A DNA stretch of 64,000 nt from positions 62,001-126,000 of the forward strand of contig JBHYCS010000001.1 in the NCBI GenBank assembly GCA_051861445.1. The letters are read 5' to 3'. The position numbers were made by a program, and so were the translations under genes. A model generated the notes under the pieces. The model did not search any database and was not told where the DNA came from. It worked only from the letters and a program-made list of their open reading frames with translations. This stretch comes from Parasediminibacterium sp051861445 (lineage in GTDB: Bacteria > Bacteroidota > Bacteroidia > Chitinophagales > Chitinophagaceae). Of the stretch, positions 7,817-16,307 are shown piece after piece (position 1 is the stretch's first letter; the number at the start of each line of letters is the position of its first letter).

Positions 7817-8380
7817 TTAATCTAACCTACTTTTTTGTATATCATCTATCTTTTTAAATAAATGGTAGGGCTTAAATGTTCGCCAATTTTCAAGTTCCAT
7901 TAATTCGATGAAATAATTAATTTTCCTTTTTTTAAAATCTTGTTGCGATTGTGTAGGCATGTTTAAACAAACAATCCAACCATTTTCATCTGTTACATTT
8001 TCAAACCATTCTTCGTAATAATCTTTATCGCCACTATGAAAGTTTAATACATTTTCTGCAATTAGTATAAATTTTGAAATGCCTTGTTCTATCAATTTAT
8101 CAATTACGTCTCTCTTCAGAAGCATAATATCGTTTTCAATCGCATCGTTCCATTCTCCAATTAATTCAATTACTGAAAAATGAAGTTCATAATCTACATA
8201 AATCACCTTTAAATACAGTGTTTTACTACCAAAATCATCCCATTGTGGATGGATGTAATAATTGTAAACAGTTGTAGAAAATTCAAATTCACTGTGTACG
8301 GTACCATAAAAAGGCGATCGAACATCTTCTTCAGCAATATAAATATGTCTCCAATTAAAAAATGGTTCTATTAAATGCAT
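7817..8380 (-). CDS. Conserved Bacteroidota hypothetical protein
   Basis: A 187-residue soluble protein with no signal peptide, rich in Trp, Tyr and acidic residues. It begins MHLIEPFFNWRHIYIAEEDV and contains YYIHPQWDDFGSKTLYLKV and ELIGEWNDAIENDIMLLKR. From memory, the same pattern is widely conserved, at this length and with these motifs, in Flavobacteriia and Chitinophagia, but no function is assigned. A middle part (DVIDKLIEQGISKFILIAEN) looks like an alpha/beta unit. It stands alone between the sigma-factor unit and the murQ terminator. Confidence 0.8.
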   Translation of the reverse strand: MHLIEPFFNWRHIYIAEEDVRSPFYGTVHSEFEFSTTVYNYYIHPQWDDFGSKTLYLKVIYVDYELHFSVIELIGEWNDAIENDIMLLKRDVIDKLIEQGISKFILIAENVLNFHSGDKDYYEEWFENVTDENGWIVCLNMPTQSQQDFKKRKINYFIELMELENWRTFKPYHLFKKIDDIQKSRLD

Positions 8381-8579
8381 GTGTTAAAGCAATATTATTT
8401 CGAAAATAAATTGTAAAATAAATTGAATTAAAAGCCTCTTTAAAATTTATTTTTTAATCCTCATTGTATAAAAATCTCGAAAAACTCCGTGGCTAAATGT
8501 ACTTTTACCACAGAGAAAAATAGTTTTTACAATTTTAAACAGACTCTACGCATTCCATTCTACTGAATTAATAAATAAA

Positions 8580-8608
8580 AAAGCATGGCAATTTGTTTAC
8601 CATGCTTT
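8580..8608 (-). terminator. Intrinsic terminator after murQ
   Basis: AAAGCATGG (8580-8588) pairs with CCATGCTTT (8600-8608), followed on the minus strand by a T-rich run. It sits 23 bases past the murQ stop codon. The remaining bases up to 8381 show no gene. Confidence 0.75.
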
Positions 8609-8631
8609 GAAATATACTGAAGCGAAATCAA

Positions 8632-9456
8632 TTATTTTACCATTTCGTAGCTAACTACTGCTTTTTTTACGCTACCATGTTTTAGTAATAAATCTTTTGC
8701 TAATTCGTATTCGTTTAATTTTAATTGATCCATTACCATTTTTACACCTCTGTCTACCAGTTTTACATTGCTTAGTTGCATGTTTACCATTTTATTGTCT
8801 TCAACACGACCCAATTGTATCATTACAGCTGTTGAAATCATGTTTAATACCAATTTTTGTGCTGTTCCACTTTTCATTCTTGTGCTGCCGGTTACAAATT
8901 CAGGCCCAACAACAACTTCAACCGGAAAATCTGCTGCTTCACTAACTGGTGAATTTGGATTACAACAAATGCTACCAGTTACAATTCCTCTTTTTCTACA
9001 TTCGTTTAAAGCACCAATTACATAAGGCGTAGTTCCACTTGCAGCCAAACCTATTACTACATCTTTATCGTTTACATAATGTTTTTGTAAATCGTCCCAA
9101 CCTTGTTCCATACTATCTTCTGCAAATTCAACAGCTTGTGTAATGGCTTTATCACCACCTGCAATAATACCAATTACCAAACCATAAGGCACACCATAAG
9201 TAGGAGGGCACTCACTTGCATCTACAATTCCCAATCTTCCACTTGTACCTGCACCAATATAAAACAATCTACCACCTGCCAACATTTTATCGCTGATAGC
9301 AGATGCTAACTTTTCAATTTGTGGAATTGCTTTTTCAACAGCAGCCGGAACAATTTGATCTTCTTTATTAATATTTACTAAAATTTCTTCTATCGTCATT
9401 TGTTCAAGATGATGATAGTTAGAAGATTGCTCGGTTACTTTTACAAAATTGTTCAT
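8632..9456 (-). CDS. murQ: N-acetylmuramic acid 6-phosphate etherase
   Basis: A 274-residue SIS-domain enzyme that splits the lactyl ether of MurNAc-6-phosphate to give GlcNAc-6-phosphate and D-lactate during peptidoglycan recycling in the cytoplasm. Diagnostic segments are FYIGAGTSGRLGIVDASECP (about 65-84), GLAASGTTPYV, and FVTGSTRMKSGTAQKLVLN (about 187-205). Length is slightly short of the roughly 300 of E. coli MurQ because the C-terminal helices are abbreviated. It follows the BadF-type kinase gene by 9 bases on the same strand. No dedicated MurNAc PTS importer or anhMurNAc kinase is seen nearby. Confidence 0.95.
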   Translation of the reverse strand: MNNFVKVTEQSSNYHHLEQMTIEEILVNINKEDQIVPAAVEKAIPQIEKLASAISDKMLAGGRLFYIGAGTSGRLGIVDASECPPTYGVPYGLVIGIIAGGDKAITQAVEFAEDSMEQGWDDLQKHYVNDKDVVIGLAASGTTPYVIGALNECRKRGIVTGSICCNPNSPVSEAADFPVEVVVGPEFVTGSTRMKSGTAQKLVLNMISTAVMIQLGRVEDNKMVNMQLSNVKLVDRGVKMVMDQLKLNEYELAKDLLLKHGSVKKAVVSYEMVK

Positions 9457-9465
9457 ATCGCTTGT

Positions 9466-10305
9466 TTATATATGATAATGTATTAACCCATCCATTGGCT
9501 TTTTAAGCACTTTTCCAAATTCTAATTCGTAGGTGTCACATAAATTTTTCAATACATCTTTAAAACCAAAGGCTATACTGCCTACAAAACCAATAGGCAT
9601 TGTCCAACTTTCACGAAACTTATATAAATGATTGAAAAAGAAATCGTTGATGCCATCTTCAATCATATTTTCAATCATGTAGTGACCTCTATTTTCAGCT
9701 AAAAAAATGGCGTAACTAGCTAAATATCTGTTGGCAAGTGGTTGCTTGTATACGCTATTCAATATCTGATCTTTTGTTACAGCAAACCTTTTTTCAAATT
9801 GTATGCTTAATTCTTCATCAAATGTTTTGTACAAATAATGTTGAATTACTTTTTTTCCTAAGTAAGCACCACTTCCTTCATCGCCTAAAACATAGCCTAA
9901 ACCAGGACTATTTTTCATTAGTTTTTTACCATTAAAATAGCCAGCATTTGAGCCTGTTCCTAATATACAAGCAACGCCTTTTTCCTTACCACATAAAGCT
10001 CTAGCAGCTGCTAACAAATCTGTTTCAATCGAAATTTTAGCAACCGAAAACAACTGTTTTAAGGCAGACTGAATGGTTTTTACATTTTCAGCATTGGTTA
10101 ATCCTGTGCCATAAAAATGAACAGCATTTACTTGCACCTTTTTCAACTTAGGCATTAGTTCTTTTTGCAACAGCAAAACAATTTGTTCTGTTGTTAGGAA
10201 GTACGGACTAATTCCTTGTGTGTAAATGGTTTTCTTTTTGCCTTCGCTTAAAAGACACCATTCACATTTTGTGGCTCCGCTATCTGCTATTAGTTGTATT
10301 AACAT
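9466..10305 (-). CDS. BadF/BadG-type sugar kinase (GlcNAc/MurNAc kinase-like)
   Basis: A 279-residue ASKHA-fold kinase. Phosphate-binding loops are at IADSGATKCEW (about 6-16) and GVACILGTGSNAGYF (about 114-128), with a conserved LGDEGSGAYLGKK segment and a C-terminal VGSIAFGF. The family includes eukaryotic-type GlcNAc kinase and clostridial MurK, which phosphorylates GlcNAc and MurNAc with ATP. Being first in an operon with murQ, it most plausibly supplies MurNAc-6-phosphate or GlcNAc-6-phosphate for cell-wall recycling. Which sugar is used is not readable from sequence. Confidence 0.85.
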   Translation of the reverse strand: MLIQLIADSGATKCEWCLLSEGKKKTIYTQGISPYFLTTEQIVLLLQKELMPKLKKVQVNAVHFYGTGLTNAENVKTIQSALKQLFSVAKISIETDLLAAARALCGKEKGVACILGTGSNAGYFNGKKLMKNSPGLGYVLGDEGSGAYLGKKVIQHYLYKTFDEELSIQFEKRFAVTKDQILNSVYKQPLANRYLASYAIFLAENRGHYMIENMIEDGINDFFFNHLYKFRESWTMPIGFVGSIAFGFKDVLKNLCDTYELEFGKVLKKPMDGLIHYHI

Positions 10306-10686
10306 GTTGTTATAATTTGGTAAAATTAATTATTGATTGGATAGAATGTATCATTTTTCTAAAATAATACCGCAAATTCCTGCAATTAATACATTTAATC
10401 TTGCATTTAAAGGCATTATTAGATAATTATGTACTGTTTTTTACGCATAAAATTTCATTTTTTGTAGAATGAAGACTATTTTAAAGCATAAAAAAACAAA
10501 TATGATATTATAAATGTAATTGAAGAATTTATAATAATGCTGTATTCTACTTGAAAAAAATATGATTTAAGTTAAAAGTGTTTAGTTAGCCAAAAGCTAG
10601 TTATTTAAACACATGCTTACAACTACTTTATTTACCGATATATTTGCTACTTTGCTAAGCATTTGTGTACATAGCTTTTAAATTAT
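10306..10686. other. 381-base divergent intergenic region
   Basis: This gap separates the murQ operon (leftward) from the carboxy-terminal protease gene (rightward). It is very AT-rich with no reading frame of note. The only element I can support is a promoter-like box at 10639-10646 facing right. Confidence 0.6.
10639..10646 (+). promoter_or_regulatory. -7 box for the S41 protease gene
   Basis: TATATTTG matches TAnnTTTG 40 bases before the ATG at 10687. No convincing -33 TTG was seen at the usual distance. Confidence 0.45.
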
Positions 10687-12282
10687 ATGGGCAGTAAAAA
10701 ATTACAAGTTTGGTTACCTCTTCTGTTTTCGATAGTAATGGTTGTAGGAATGATTATTGGTTACCAACTCAGAGATAAAGCAGGAGGCAACAATTTTTTA
10801 AGTAGTTCAAAAAAATCGTCGGTACAAGAAGTGATTGAACTGATTAAAAATAAGTATGTAGACCCTGTAAAAGTTGATAGTATTAATCAATCAGTAGTAG
10901 ATAATTTATTAGAAAAGCTAGATCCGCATTCTGTATTTATTCCATCTAAATATTTAAAAGAAGTAAATGAAGATTTAATGGGCAATTTTCAAGGAATTGG
11001 CATTGAATTTCAATTTTTTAACGATACACTCAATGTTGTAAATATTGTAAAAGATGGCCCAAGCGATAAAGCAGGTATTGAAATTGGCGATCAAATAATT
11101 AAAGCAAACGATACTGTTTCTTTAACCGGAAAAAGCATTTCTACTGAAGAAATTAGAAAGCATTTAAGAGGTATTTCTGGAACAACTGTAAAACTTAGCC
11201 TTATACGTAATGGAAAAACAAAACAAATTGTTGTAACAAGGGGTAATATTCCTGTACCTACAATTGATGCTGCCTACATGCTGTCGAATGATATTGGCTA
11301 CATTAAAATCAACAAATTTGGTGATAGAACTTACGAAGAATTTATGCAGAGCTTAGAAAAAAACTTGCAAGCAGGTATGAAATCTTTGGTATTGGATTTA
11401 AGGGGAAATGGTGGTGGATTAATGAGTGAAGCAACTGCAATTGCCGATGAATTTTTAGATAACGATAAACTAATTGTGTACACAGAAGGCAACAAATCGC
11501 CTCGATACGACTATAAATGCAGAAAAGAAGGATTATTTGAAAAAGGTAAAATTGCTGTTTTGGTAGATGAAACATCTGCTAGTGCAAGTGAGGTTTTAAG
11601 CGGTGCTTTACAAGATTGGGATAGAGCAACCATTATTGGAAGAAGAACTTTTGGTAAAGGATTGGTGCAACAACAATATCCGTTAAGCGACGGAAGTGCA
11701 CTAAGACTAACCGTAGCTAGATATTTTACTCCATTGGGAAGAAATATTCAAAAGCCCTATACCAACAAATCGAAAAAAGATTACGAAAACGAATTGTTAG
11801 ATCGTTTTCATCACAATGAATTGGCAGTTGCAGATTCTGTTGCTCATGATACAAAAAGTAAAACCTATACAACACCTTCTGGTAGAAAAGTTTTTGGTGG
11901 TGGTGGAATAACGCCAGATATTTTTGTAGGTATTGATACAGTTAAAAAAACAGCTGCTTTTTTACAGTTATTAAATACCAACCTCTTAAACAACTTTATC
12001 TACAAATATTACGTATCTAATAGAAACCAATTAGATAAAGTGAAAAATACCGACGAGCTAAACTTACTTTTTTCAAATGAGGCTAACCAATGGAATACAT
12101 TTTTGTCGTTTGCCAAACAGCAAAAAAGCGACTTGAGCAGCATAACTTTAAACGAGAAAAACTACATTTTACAACAAATGAAAGCCCTATTGGCAAGGCA
12201 AATTTGGAGAAATGAGGGTTACTTTAAAATGTACAACCTGCAAGATAGCACTGTAAAAAAAGCCATAACGGTTTTAAAATAA
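10687..12282 (+). CDS. C-terminal processing peptidase (S41A, CtpA/Prc-like)
   Basis: A 531-residue membrane-anchored periplasmic protease. A signal anchor covers residues 8-25. A PDZ domain (about 95-185, including VVNIVKDGPSDKAGIEIGDQ) recognises substrate tails. The S41 catalytic core has GYIKINKF, then LVLDLRGNGGG, and the Ser-Lys dyad S299 (DETSASASE) and K324 (TFGKG), matching Ser430/Lys455 of E. coli Prc in spacing. The family trims or degrades exported proteins from the C-terminus. About 190 residues follow the dyad and have no named domain. Its own promoter box lies upstream; the small GYF_2 gene follows 54 bases later. Confidence 0.95.
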   Translation: MGSKKLQVWLPLLFSIVMVVGMIIGYQLRDKAGGNNFLSSSKKSSVQEVIELIKNKYVDPVKVDSINQSVVDNLLEKLDPHSVFIPSKYLKEVNEDLMGNFQGIGIEFQFFNDTLNVVNIVKDGPSDKAGIEIGDQIIKANDTVSLTGKSISTEEIRKHLRGISGTTVKLSLIRNGKTKQIVVTRGNIPVPTIDAAYMLSNDIGYIKINKFGDRTYEEFMQSLEKNLQAGMKSLVLDLRGNGGGLMSEATAIADEFLDNDKLIVYTEGNKSPRYDYKCRKEGLFEKGKIAVLVDETSASASEVLSGALQDWDRATIIGRRTFGKGLVQQQYPLSDGSALRLTVARYFTPLGRNIQKPYTNKSKKDYENELLDRFHHNELAVADSVAHDTKSKTYTTPSGRKVFGGGGITPDIFVGIDTVKKTAAFLQLLNTNLLNNFIYKYYVSNRNQLDKVKNTDELNLLFSNEANQWNTFLSFAKQQKSDLSSITLNEKNYILQQMKALLARQIWRNEGYFKMYNLQDSTVKKAITVLK

Positions 12283-12336
12283 ATATTACATTTAACTACT
12301 AGAATTTTCTATTTCCCCCTAGACTTACTGCTTGCT

Positions 12337-12576
12337 ATGGATAAAATTTATGTACTAAAAAAAGATAAAATTATAAAAGGCCCCTATACAATCAAGGAGT
12401 TGAAGGCTAAAGGTGTTAGAGAAAATGATAGTATTTGGTATGAAGGTTTAAAAGATTGGACTTCTATAAAAGATTTACCACATTTACATGAAGCTTTATT
12501 AATTGAAAAAGACACAACGAAGGCTAAGAAAAATTTTTTAGCAAAACTATTTCCTTTCTTCAAACGCAAATCATAA
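12337..12576 (+). CDS. Small GYF_2 domain protein
   Basis: A 79-residue cytoplasmic protein consisting almost only of a GYF_2 (DUF4339) domain: GPYTIKELKAKGVRENDSIW (16-35) then EGLKDWTSI. In larger proteins this domain is an accessory module with presumed protein-binding ability. The last 20 residues are basic (KKNFLAKLFPFFKRKS) and amphipathic, so peripheral membrane association is possible, but that is inference. It ends 6 bases from the convergent MutS-like gene. Confidence 0.8.
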   Translation: MDKIYVLKKDKIIKGPYTIKELKAKGVRENDSIWYEGLKDWTSIKDLPHLHEALLIEKDTTKAKKNFLAKLFPFFKRKS

Positions 12577-12582
12577 GCATTT

Positions 12583-14388
12583 TTACATTTCTATTCCAAT
12601 TTGCCGCATTAATATGGTAGCGTTTAAGCTGGTACAAACCCCATTTTTTAGTTTGTAATCAAAGAATAATTCTTCGTTTTTCACTTGCACATCAAAGTGA
12701 TAGTTGGCAATGTTTTGAGGATAGTTTTCTACCAATTTCGATAATTCAACATCATGTGTAGCTACAATAGCTTGTGTTTTTTGCTGAATAAATTGTTGAA
12801 TTAAAGCCTTAGAGCCTGTGTGTCGATCTAGCGAATTTGTTCCCCTTAAAATTTCATCCAATAAAATAAAAACAGGTTGCTGCTGTTGCACCGCTTCAAT
12901 AATGGCTTTTAGCTTTTTAAGTTCGGCATAAAAGGTAGATGTATTTTCAGCCAAATTATCTGCAATACGCATACTCGTCATTAACCGAATGGGGGAAATT
13001 GAAAATGAAGCAGCACACACTTTACTACCTGCTAATGCCAATACAATATTGCAACCAATACTTCTTAAAAAAGTACTTTTTCCAGCCATATTCGAACCTG
13101 TAATTAAGGTAATTTGCCCTGTACCTGTTGTAGAAAAATCATTTGTAACGGCTTTTGAATAAGGAATTAACGGATGCCCCACTTGTTGGCTTTGCAACGA
13201 AAAAAACGAAGTTTCAATTGTAGGAAAATGCCAAGAAGGATGATTAAAACCTGCAATTGCAAAAGATTGAACCACTTCGAATTGTGCAATTACAGCAAAC
13301 CAATTTTGAACCTGATGGGCATTTTTCATTCTCCATTTGTTCAACGCTCTTATTTGCCAAACATCCCATAAAAAGATGGTGTTTAAAATAATGAATACAT
13401 ACACATTTAAACGCACATCAAACCGCTGTAAAATGCTTTTTAAATATTGTATTTCTGTGGAAGCACTCGTGTTTTGCTGCTTTAACTGTTGTTGCAATTG
13501 TTGTAGATAGGTGGCTGAAAACGATTTTTTTTCTACATGCAAGAGTAGTTTTTCTAGTACACTTATTTCTGATACAATTTTATTTAATAATTGATGATGT
13601 TGCAATACTTGTTTACTTAATGTTGTTGCTATTATAAAAGAAAGGGTGTACCAAATGGTAACTACAGCAGTAGGAAGCAAATCAAACACATAAGCAAACA
13701 GCACTAACAATTGTATTCCCACATAAAAGGGTAGTAGCCATTGCCAAAAACTTTGTTGAAAAGGTTGGTTAGATGAAAAAAGCCAAGAATGAATTTTTTC
13801 TTGTGTGTGGGTAGAAATTTTATTTTTTCTTGCCAAACCTCTACCTTCTTGCATCCAATGTATTTCAATTTCCAAAGCAGCAACCGCTTTTTGTTTTTCA
13901 ATAATATCAACATCATTAGGAGCAAATAAAAGTTGGCTAGCCAACAACGCTGCACCTTGTTCGGTTTCGCAGCGATTGATATATTGAAACAAAGAGCCTT
14001 TACCCAATATATCTATATCATCGGCATAAGGGTGTGGTTCTTTGGGTTGATAAGTACTGCCGTCGTTTAAATGATTTGGAATTTCATGTTGCAAAAAAGC
14101 AAGTTCTTCCTTGTTTAAGTTGATTAATATTTCGGTGTGTTGCAATAACTGTTGATTGGCAACATCGGTTTTTACAATCCATAAAAATAAAATGATGCCT
14201 CCTGTAATTACCAACACAAAGCCTAATAAATGAATGGATAAAATGGAATAAGCCAAAAAAGCAGTAGCTACCACTACCAATAAACGCAGCCAAGCAATGG
14301 TATTTTTCTTCTGCAATAATCGTTGTTGAGTTGCAGTATATTGCAATAAATTGGTTTGATACGTTTGGGCTACCTGTTCTAAGTTCAT
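12583..14388 (-). CDS. Membrane-anchored MutS-family ATPase of unknown role
   Basis: A 601-residue protein. Two membrane helices lie near residues 30-75, two more at about 210-255 and one or two at about 315-345, then a MutS-type ABC ATPase domain. Walker A is TGSNMAGKSTFLR (G431 to K437), Walker B is ILLDEILRGTN (D511, E512), and ATHDVEL supplies the switch. It lacks the mismatch-recognition and connector domains of MutS1, so a classical mismatch-repair role is unlikely. Paralogues are commonly annotated 'MutS-related' in Bacteroidota with no known function. The ATG at 14388 is preferred over a start 9 codons upstream because it lies at the conserved NLEQ beginning. A separate mutS2 lies at 20.9 kb. 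Confidence 0.88.
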   Translation of the reverse strand: MNLEQVAQTYQTNLLQYTATQQRLLQKKNTIAWLRLLVVVATAFLAYSILSIHLLGFVLVITGGIILFLWIVKTDVANQQLLQHTEILINLNKEELAFLQHEIPNHLNDGSTYQPKEPHPYADDIDILGKGSLFQYINRCETEQGAALLASQLLFAPNDVDIIEKQKAVAALEIEIHWMQEGRGLARKNKISTHTQEKIHSWLFSSNQPFQQSFWQWLLPFYVGIQLLVLFAYVFDLLPTAVVTIWYTLSFIIATTLSKQVLQHHQLLNKIVSEISVLEKLLLHVEKKSFSATYLQQLQQQLKQQNTSASTEIQYLKSILQRFDVRLNVYVFIILNTIFLWDVWQIRALNKWRMKNAHQVQNWFAVIAQFEVVQSFAIAGFNHPSWHFPTIETSFFSLQSQQVGHPLIPYSKAVTNDFSTTGTGQITLITGSNMAGKSTFLRSIGCNIVLALAGSKVCAASFSISPIRLMTSMRIADNLAENTSTFYAELKKLKAIIEAVQQQQPVFILLDEILRGTNSLDRHTGSKALIQQFIQQKTQAIVATHDVELSKLVENYPQNIANYHFDVQVKNEELFFDYKLKNGVCTSLNATILMRQIGIEM

Positions 14389-14490
14389 GGGTGTGAAAAT
14401 AATACATCTGAACAAACTACATTTATCTAGCTTATTAAATAGTTGTTTTAAGTATAAGTAGTTCTTTAAAAAAATTATAGTATTGAAAAC

Positions 14491-14584
14491 AAGAAAATTT
14501 ATGCATTATAAACAAGTTGTTTATGCATTATAATCAAACTGTTTATGCGTTATAATCAAGTTGTTTATAATGCATAAATTTCTT
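14491..14584. repeat. Long interrupted inverted repeat enclosing direct repeats
   Basis: The block at 14491-14515 (containing TTTATGCATTATAAACAA) recurs as its reverse complement at 14561-14584 with one missing base, giving a stem of about 24 bp. The loop holds the second and third copies of the 22-base direct repeat. The whole lies in the 310-base gap between the MutS-like gene and the cupin gene. Confidence 0.7.
14498..14563 (+). repeat. Three contiguous 22-base direct repeats
   Basis: Units at 14498-14519, 14520-14541 and 14542-14563 each start TTTATGC and end CAAGTTG or CAAACTG, differing at four positions. They abut with no spacers, so this is not a CRISPR array. Confidence 0.8.
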
Positions 14585-14697
14585 GAAGAAGGTATTATAA
14601 ACAAACTTGAAGAAGTACTTATAAAAATGTTGAAGAAGGTATTAGGAATAAAAGAAAAGAAGGTATTATAAAAATTTTAAAAAAGGTATTAGCAACC
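14584..14697 (+). repeat. Degenerate 24-base tandem repeats before the cupin gene
   Basis: About five degenerate units of roughly 24 bases begin at 14584, 14608, 14631, 14655 and 14679, each built on GAAGAAGGTATTATAA. The unit is a multiple of three, and a 33-codon frame (14570-14671) reads it as an eight-residue Leu/Glu/Lys-rich peptide repeat. The array ends at the ATG of the cupin gene, so it forms that gene's 5' flank. Confidence 0.65.
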
Positions 14698-14698
14698 T

Positions 14699-15199
14699 AT
14701 GCAAACAGTAAATCAGCTTGTACAGCTATATCAGTTATTGCCACATCCTGAAGGAGGATATTATAAAGAAACCTATAGAAGTGGAGTTATGGTGAATAAA
14801 AACGCTTTACCAGATAGCTTTACAAGCGATAAAAGTGTTTCCACTGCTATTTATTTTTTACTAGAAAAAGGTAATTTCTCCGCCTTTCACAGAATTAAAA
14901 GCGATGAATGTTGGCATTTTTATGCTGGAGAAACCTTGCACATTTATGTAATTAGTCCAGAAGGAATATTCAGCACTATTAAATTAGGAAGCAATTTTGA
15001 GGCAGGAGAGGTGTTTCAAGCAGTTGTGCCAGCCCATTCTTGGTTTGCTAGTGAACCTGCCCCCAATAGTAATTTTAGTTTTGTTGGTTGCACCGTTGCT
15101 CCAGGTTTTGATTTCGAAGATTTTGAAATGGCAAAAGCAGCAGAGTTATCTATTATTTTTCCTGCACATGCAGAAATGATAAATAGGCTTTGTAGGTAA
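14699..15199 (+). CDS. Cupin_5 (DUF985) family protein
   Basis: A 166-residue single-domain cupin. It begins with LYQLLPHPEGGYYKETYRS (about 9-27), then STAIYFLLEKGNFSAFHRIK (about 48-67), DECWHFYAGETLHIYVI and VVPAHSWFAS, all hallmarks of the cupin_5 family. H64, H73 and H118 are candidate metal or sugar ligands. Family members are linked to small-molecule sugar or amino-acid chemistry without a firmly assigned reaction. The start at 14699 directly follows the 24-base repeat array, so that array forms its 5' flank. Confidence 0.88.
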   Translation: MQTVNQLVQLYQLLPHPEGGYYKETYRSGVMVNKNALPDSFTSDKSVSTAIYFLLEKGNFSAFHRIKSDECWHFYAGETLHIYVISPEGIFSTIKLGSNFEAGEVFQAVVPAHSWFASEPAPNSNFSFVGCTVAPGFDFEDFEMAKAAELSIIFPAHAEMINRLCR

Positions 15200-15248
15200 G
15201 GATAATTTCAATCAATATTTTGAAAATTAGATAGAAGTGTAAACACAT

Positions 15249-15256
15249 TAAATTTG
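15249..15256 (+). promoter_or_regulatory. -7 box for the restriction-modification genes
   Basis: TAAATTTG matches TAnnTTTG and ends four bases before the methyltransferase ATG at 15261, implying a leaderless message. A TTG at 15220-15222 is farther away than the usual spacing. Confidence 0.5.
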
Positions 15257-15260
15257 TTTC

Positions 15261-16307
15261 ATGCTTTCAATAGAAAATAAAACATTATCAAATTATACTT
15301 TTATAGACTTGTTTGCAGGGATTGGAGGTTTTCATTTAGCATTGTCCTCTTTTGGTGCACATTGTGTTTTTGCATCGGAATGGGATAAACATGCTGCTGA
15401 AACGTACCAACAAAATTTCGGCATAAAACCTTTTGGAGATATTACAAAAATTAATGAGAAGGATATTCCAAAACATGATATTTTATGTGGAGGTTTTCCT
15501 TGCCAAGCGTTTTCGATTTCTGGTAAACAAAAAGGTTTCGATGATACTAGAGGAACATTATTTTTTGATATAGCAAGAATCGTTCATTACCATCACCCCA
15601 AAGTGGTATTCTTAGAAAATGTAAAGAATCTTACAAAACACGATGGTGGTAAAACGCTTAATACTATTATTCAAACATTCAAAAAATTAAACTACAACGT
15701 ATATACACAAGTATTAAATGCAAGCAACTATGGATTACCTCAAAATAGAGAACGTATATACATGGTAGCCTTCAGAGAAGATATCGACACACAAAAATTT
15801 GCTTTCCCCCTGCCTACAAATGAGCCCACTTGTTTAGAAAAAATTATTGAGAAAGATCCTGCCAATGTTAAAATCATTGAGCGTTCAGATATACATATGT
15901 ATAAAAACTATAACATCTCAAATACTTTGTTTGAAGAATTTAGTTTAGAAAACAAACCCATTCAAATTGGTATAGTAAATAAAGGAGGGCAAGGCGAAAG
16001 AATTTATCATCCGTTAGGTCACGCAATAACTTTATCAGCATATGGTGGTGGCGTTGGCTCAAAAACTGGATTGTACATAATTGATGGAAAAATTAGAAAA
16101 TTATCCCCAAGAGAATGTGCTAGAGTACAGGGATTTCCAGAAGATTTTATACTAAACTCAAGTGACGTACAATCTTACAAACAATTTGGGAATAGCGTTT
16201 CAATAAATGTTTTACAACATATTTTATTTGAAATAACAACCATTTTGAAAGAGCATCAATACCCAACTAATACGGCTGAAATGAAAGAATTGACATATGA
16301 ATACTAA
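15261..16307 (+). CDS. DNA (cytosine-5) methyltransferase, HhaI-like (GCGC)
   Basis: A 348-residue m5C methyltransferase of a type II system. SAM motif I is IDLFAGIGGFHLAL (15-28), the catalytic Cys is C81 in GGFPCQAFSISGKQKG, E119 lies in ENVKN, and R163/R165 in QNRERIY. These residue numbers equal those I recall for M.HhaI. The recognition region (about 236-270: KGGQGERIY, AITLSAYGGG, KTGLY) is almost the same as in HhaI, which methylates the inner C of GCGC; the same specificity is inferred. Motif X (YKQFGNSVSINVL) closes the fold. The stop overlaps the endonuclease start by 11 bases. No Vsr or controller protein gene is present. Confidence 0.95.
   Translation: MLSIENKTLSNYTFIDLFAGIGGFHLALSSFGAHCVFASEWDKHAAETYQQNFGIKPFGDITKINEKDIPKHDILCGGFPCQAFSISGKQKGFDDTRGTLFFDIARIVHYHHPKVVFLENVKNLTKHDGGKTLNTIIQTFKKLNYNVYTQVLNASNYGLPQNRERIYMVAFREDIDTQKFAFPLPTNEPTCLEKIIEKDPANVKIIERSDIHMYKNYNISNTLFEEFSLENKPIQIGIVNKGGQGERIYHPLGHAITLSAYGGGVGSKTGLYIIDGKIRKLSPRECARVQGFPEDFILNSSDVQSYKQFGNSVSINVLQHILFEITTILKEHQYPTNTAEMKELTYEY

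Noticed and set aside
12583..14388. Mismatch repair MutS1
   Set aside because: It lacks the mismatch-recognition, connector and lever domains and has membrane helices instead.
14498..14697. Possible CRISPR array
   Set aside because: The units are 22-24 bases and abut directly with no unique spacers; no cas gene is present. They are tandem repeats.
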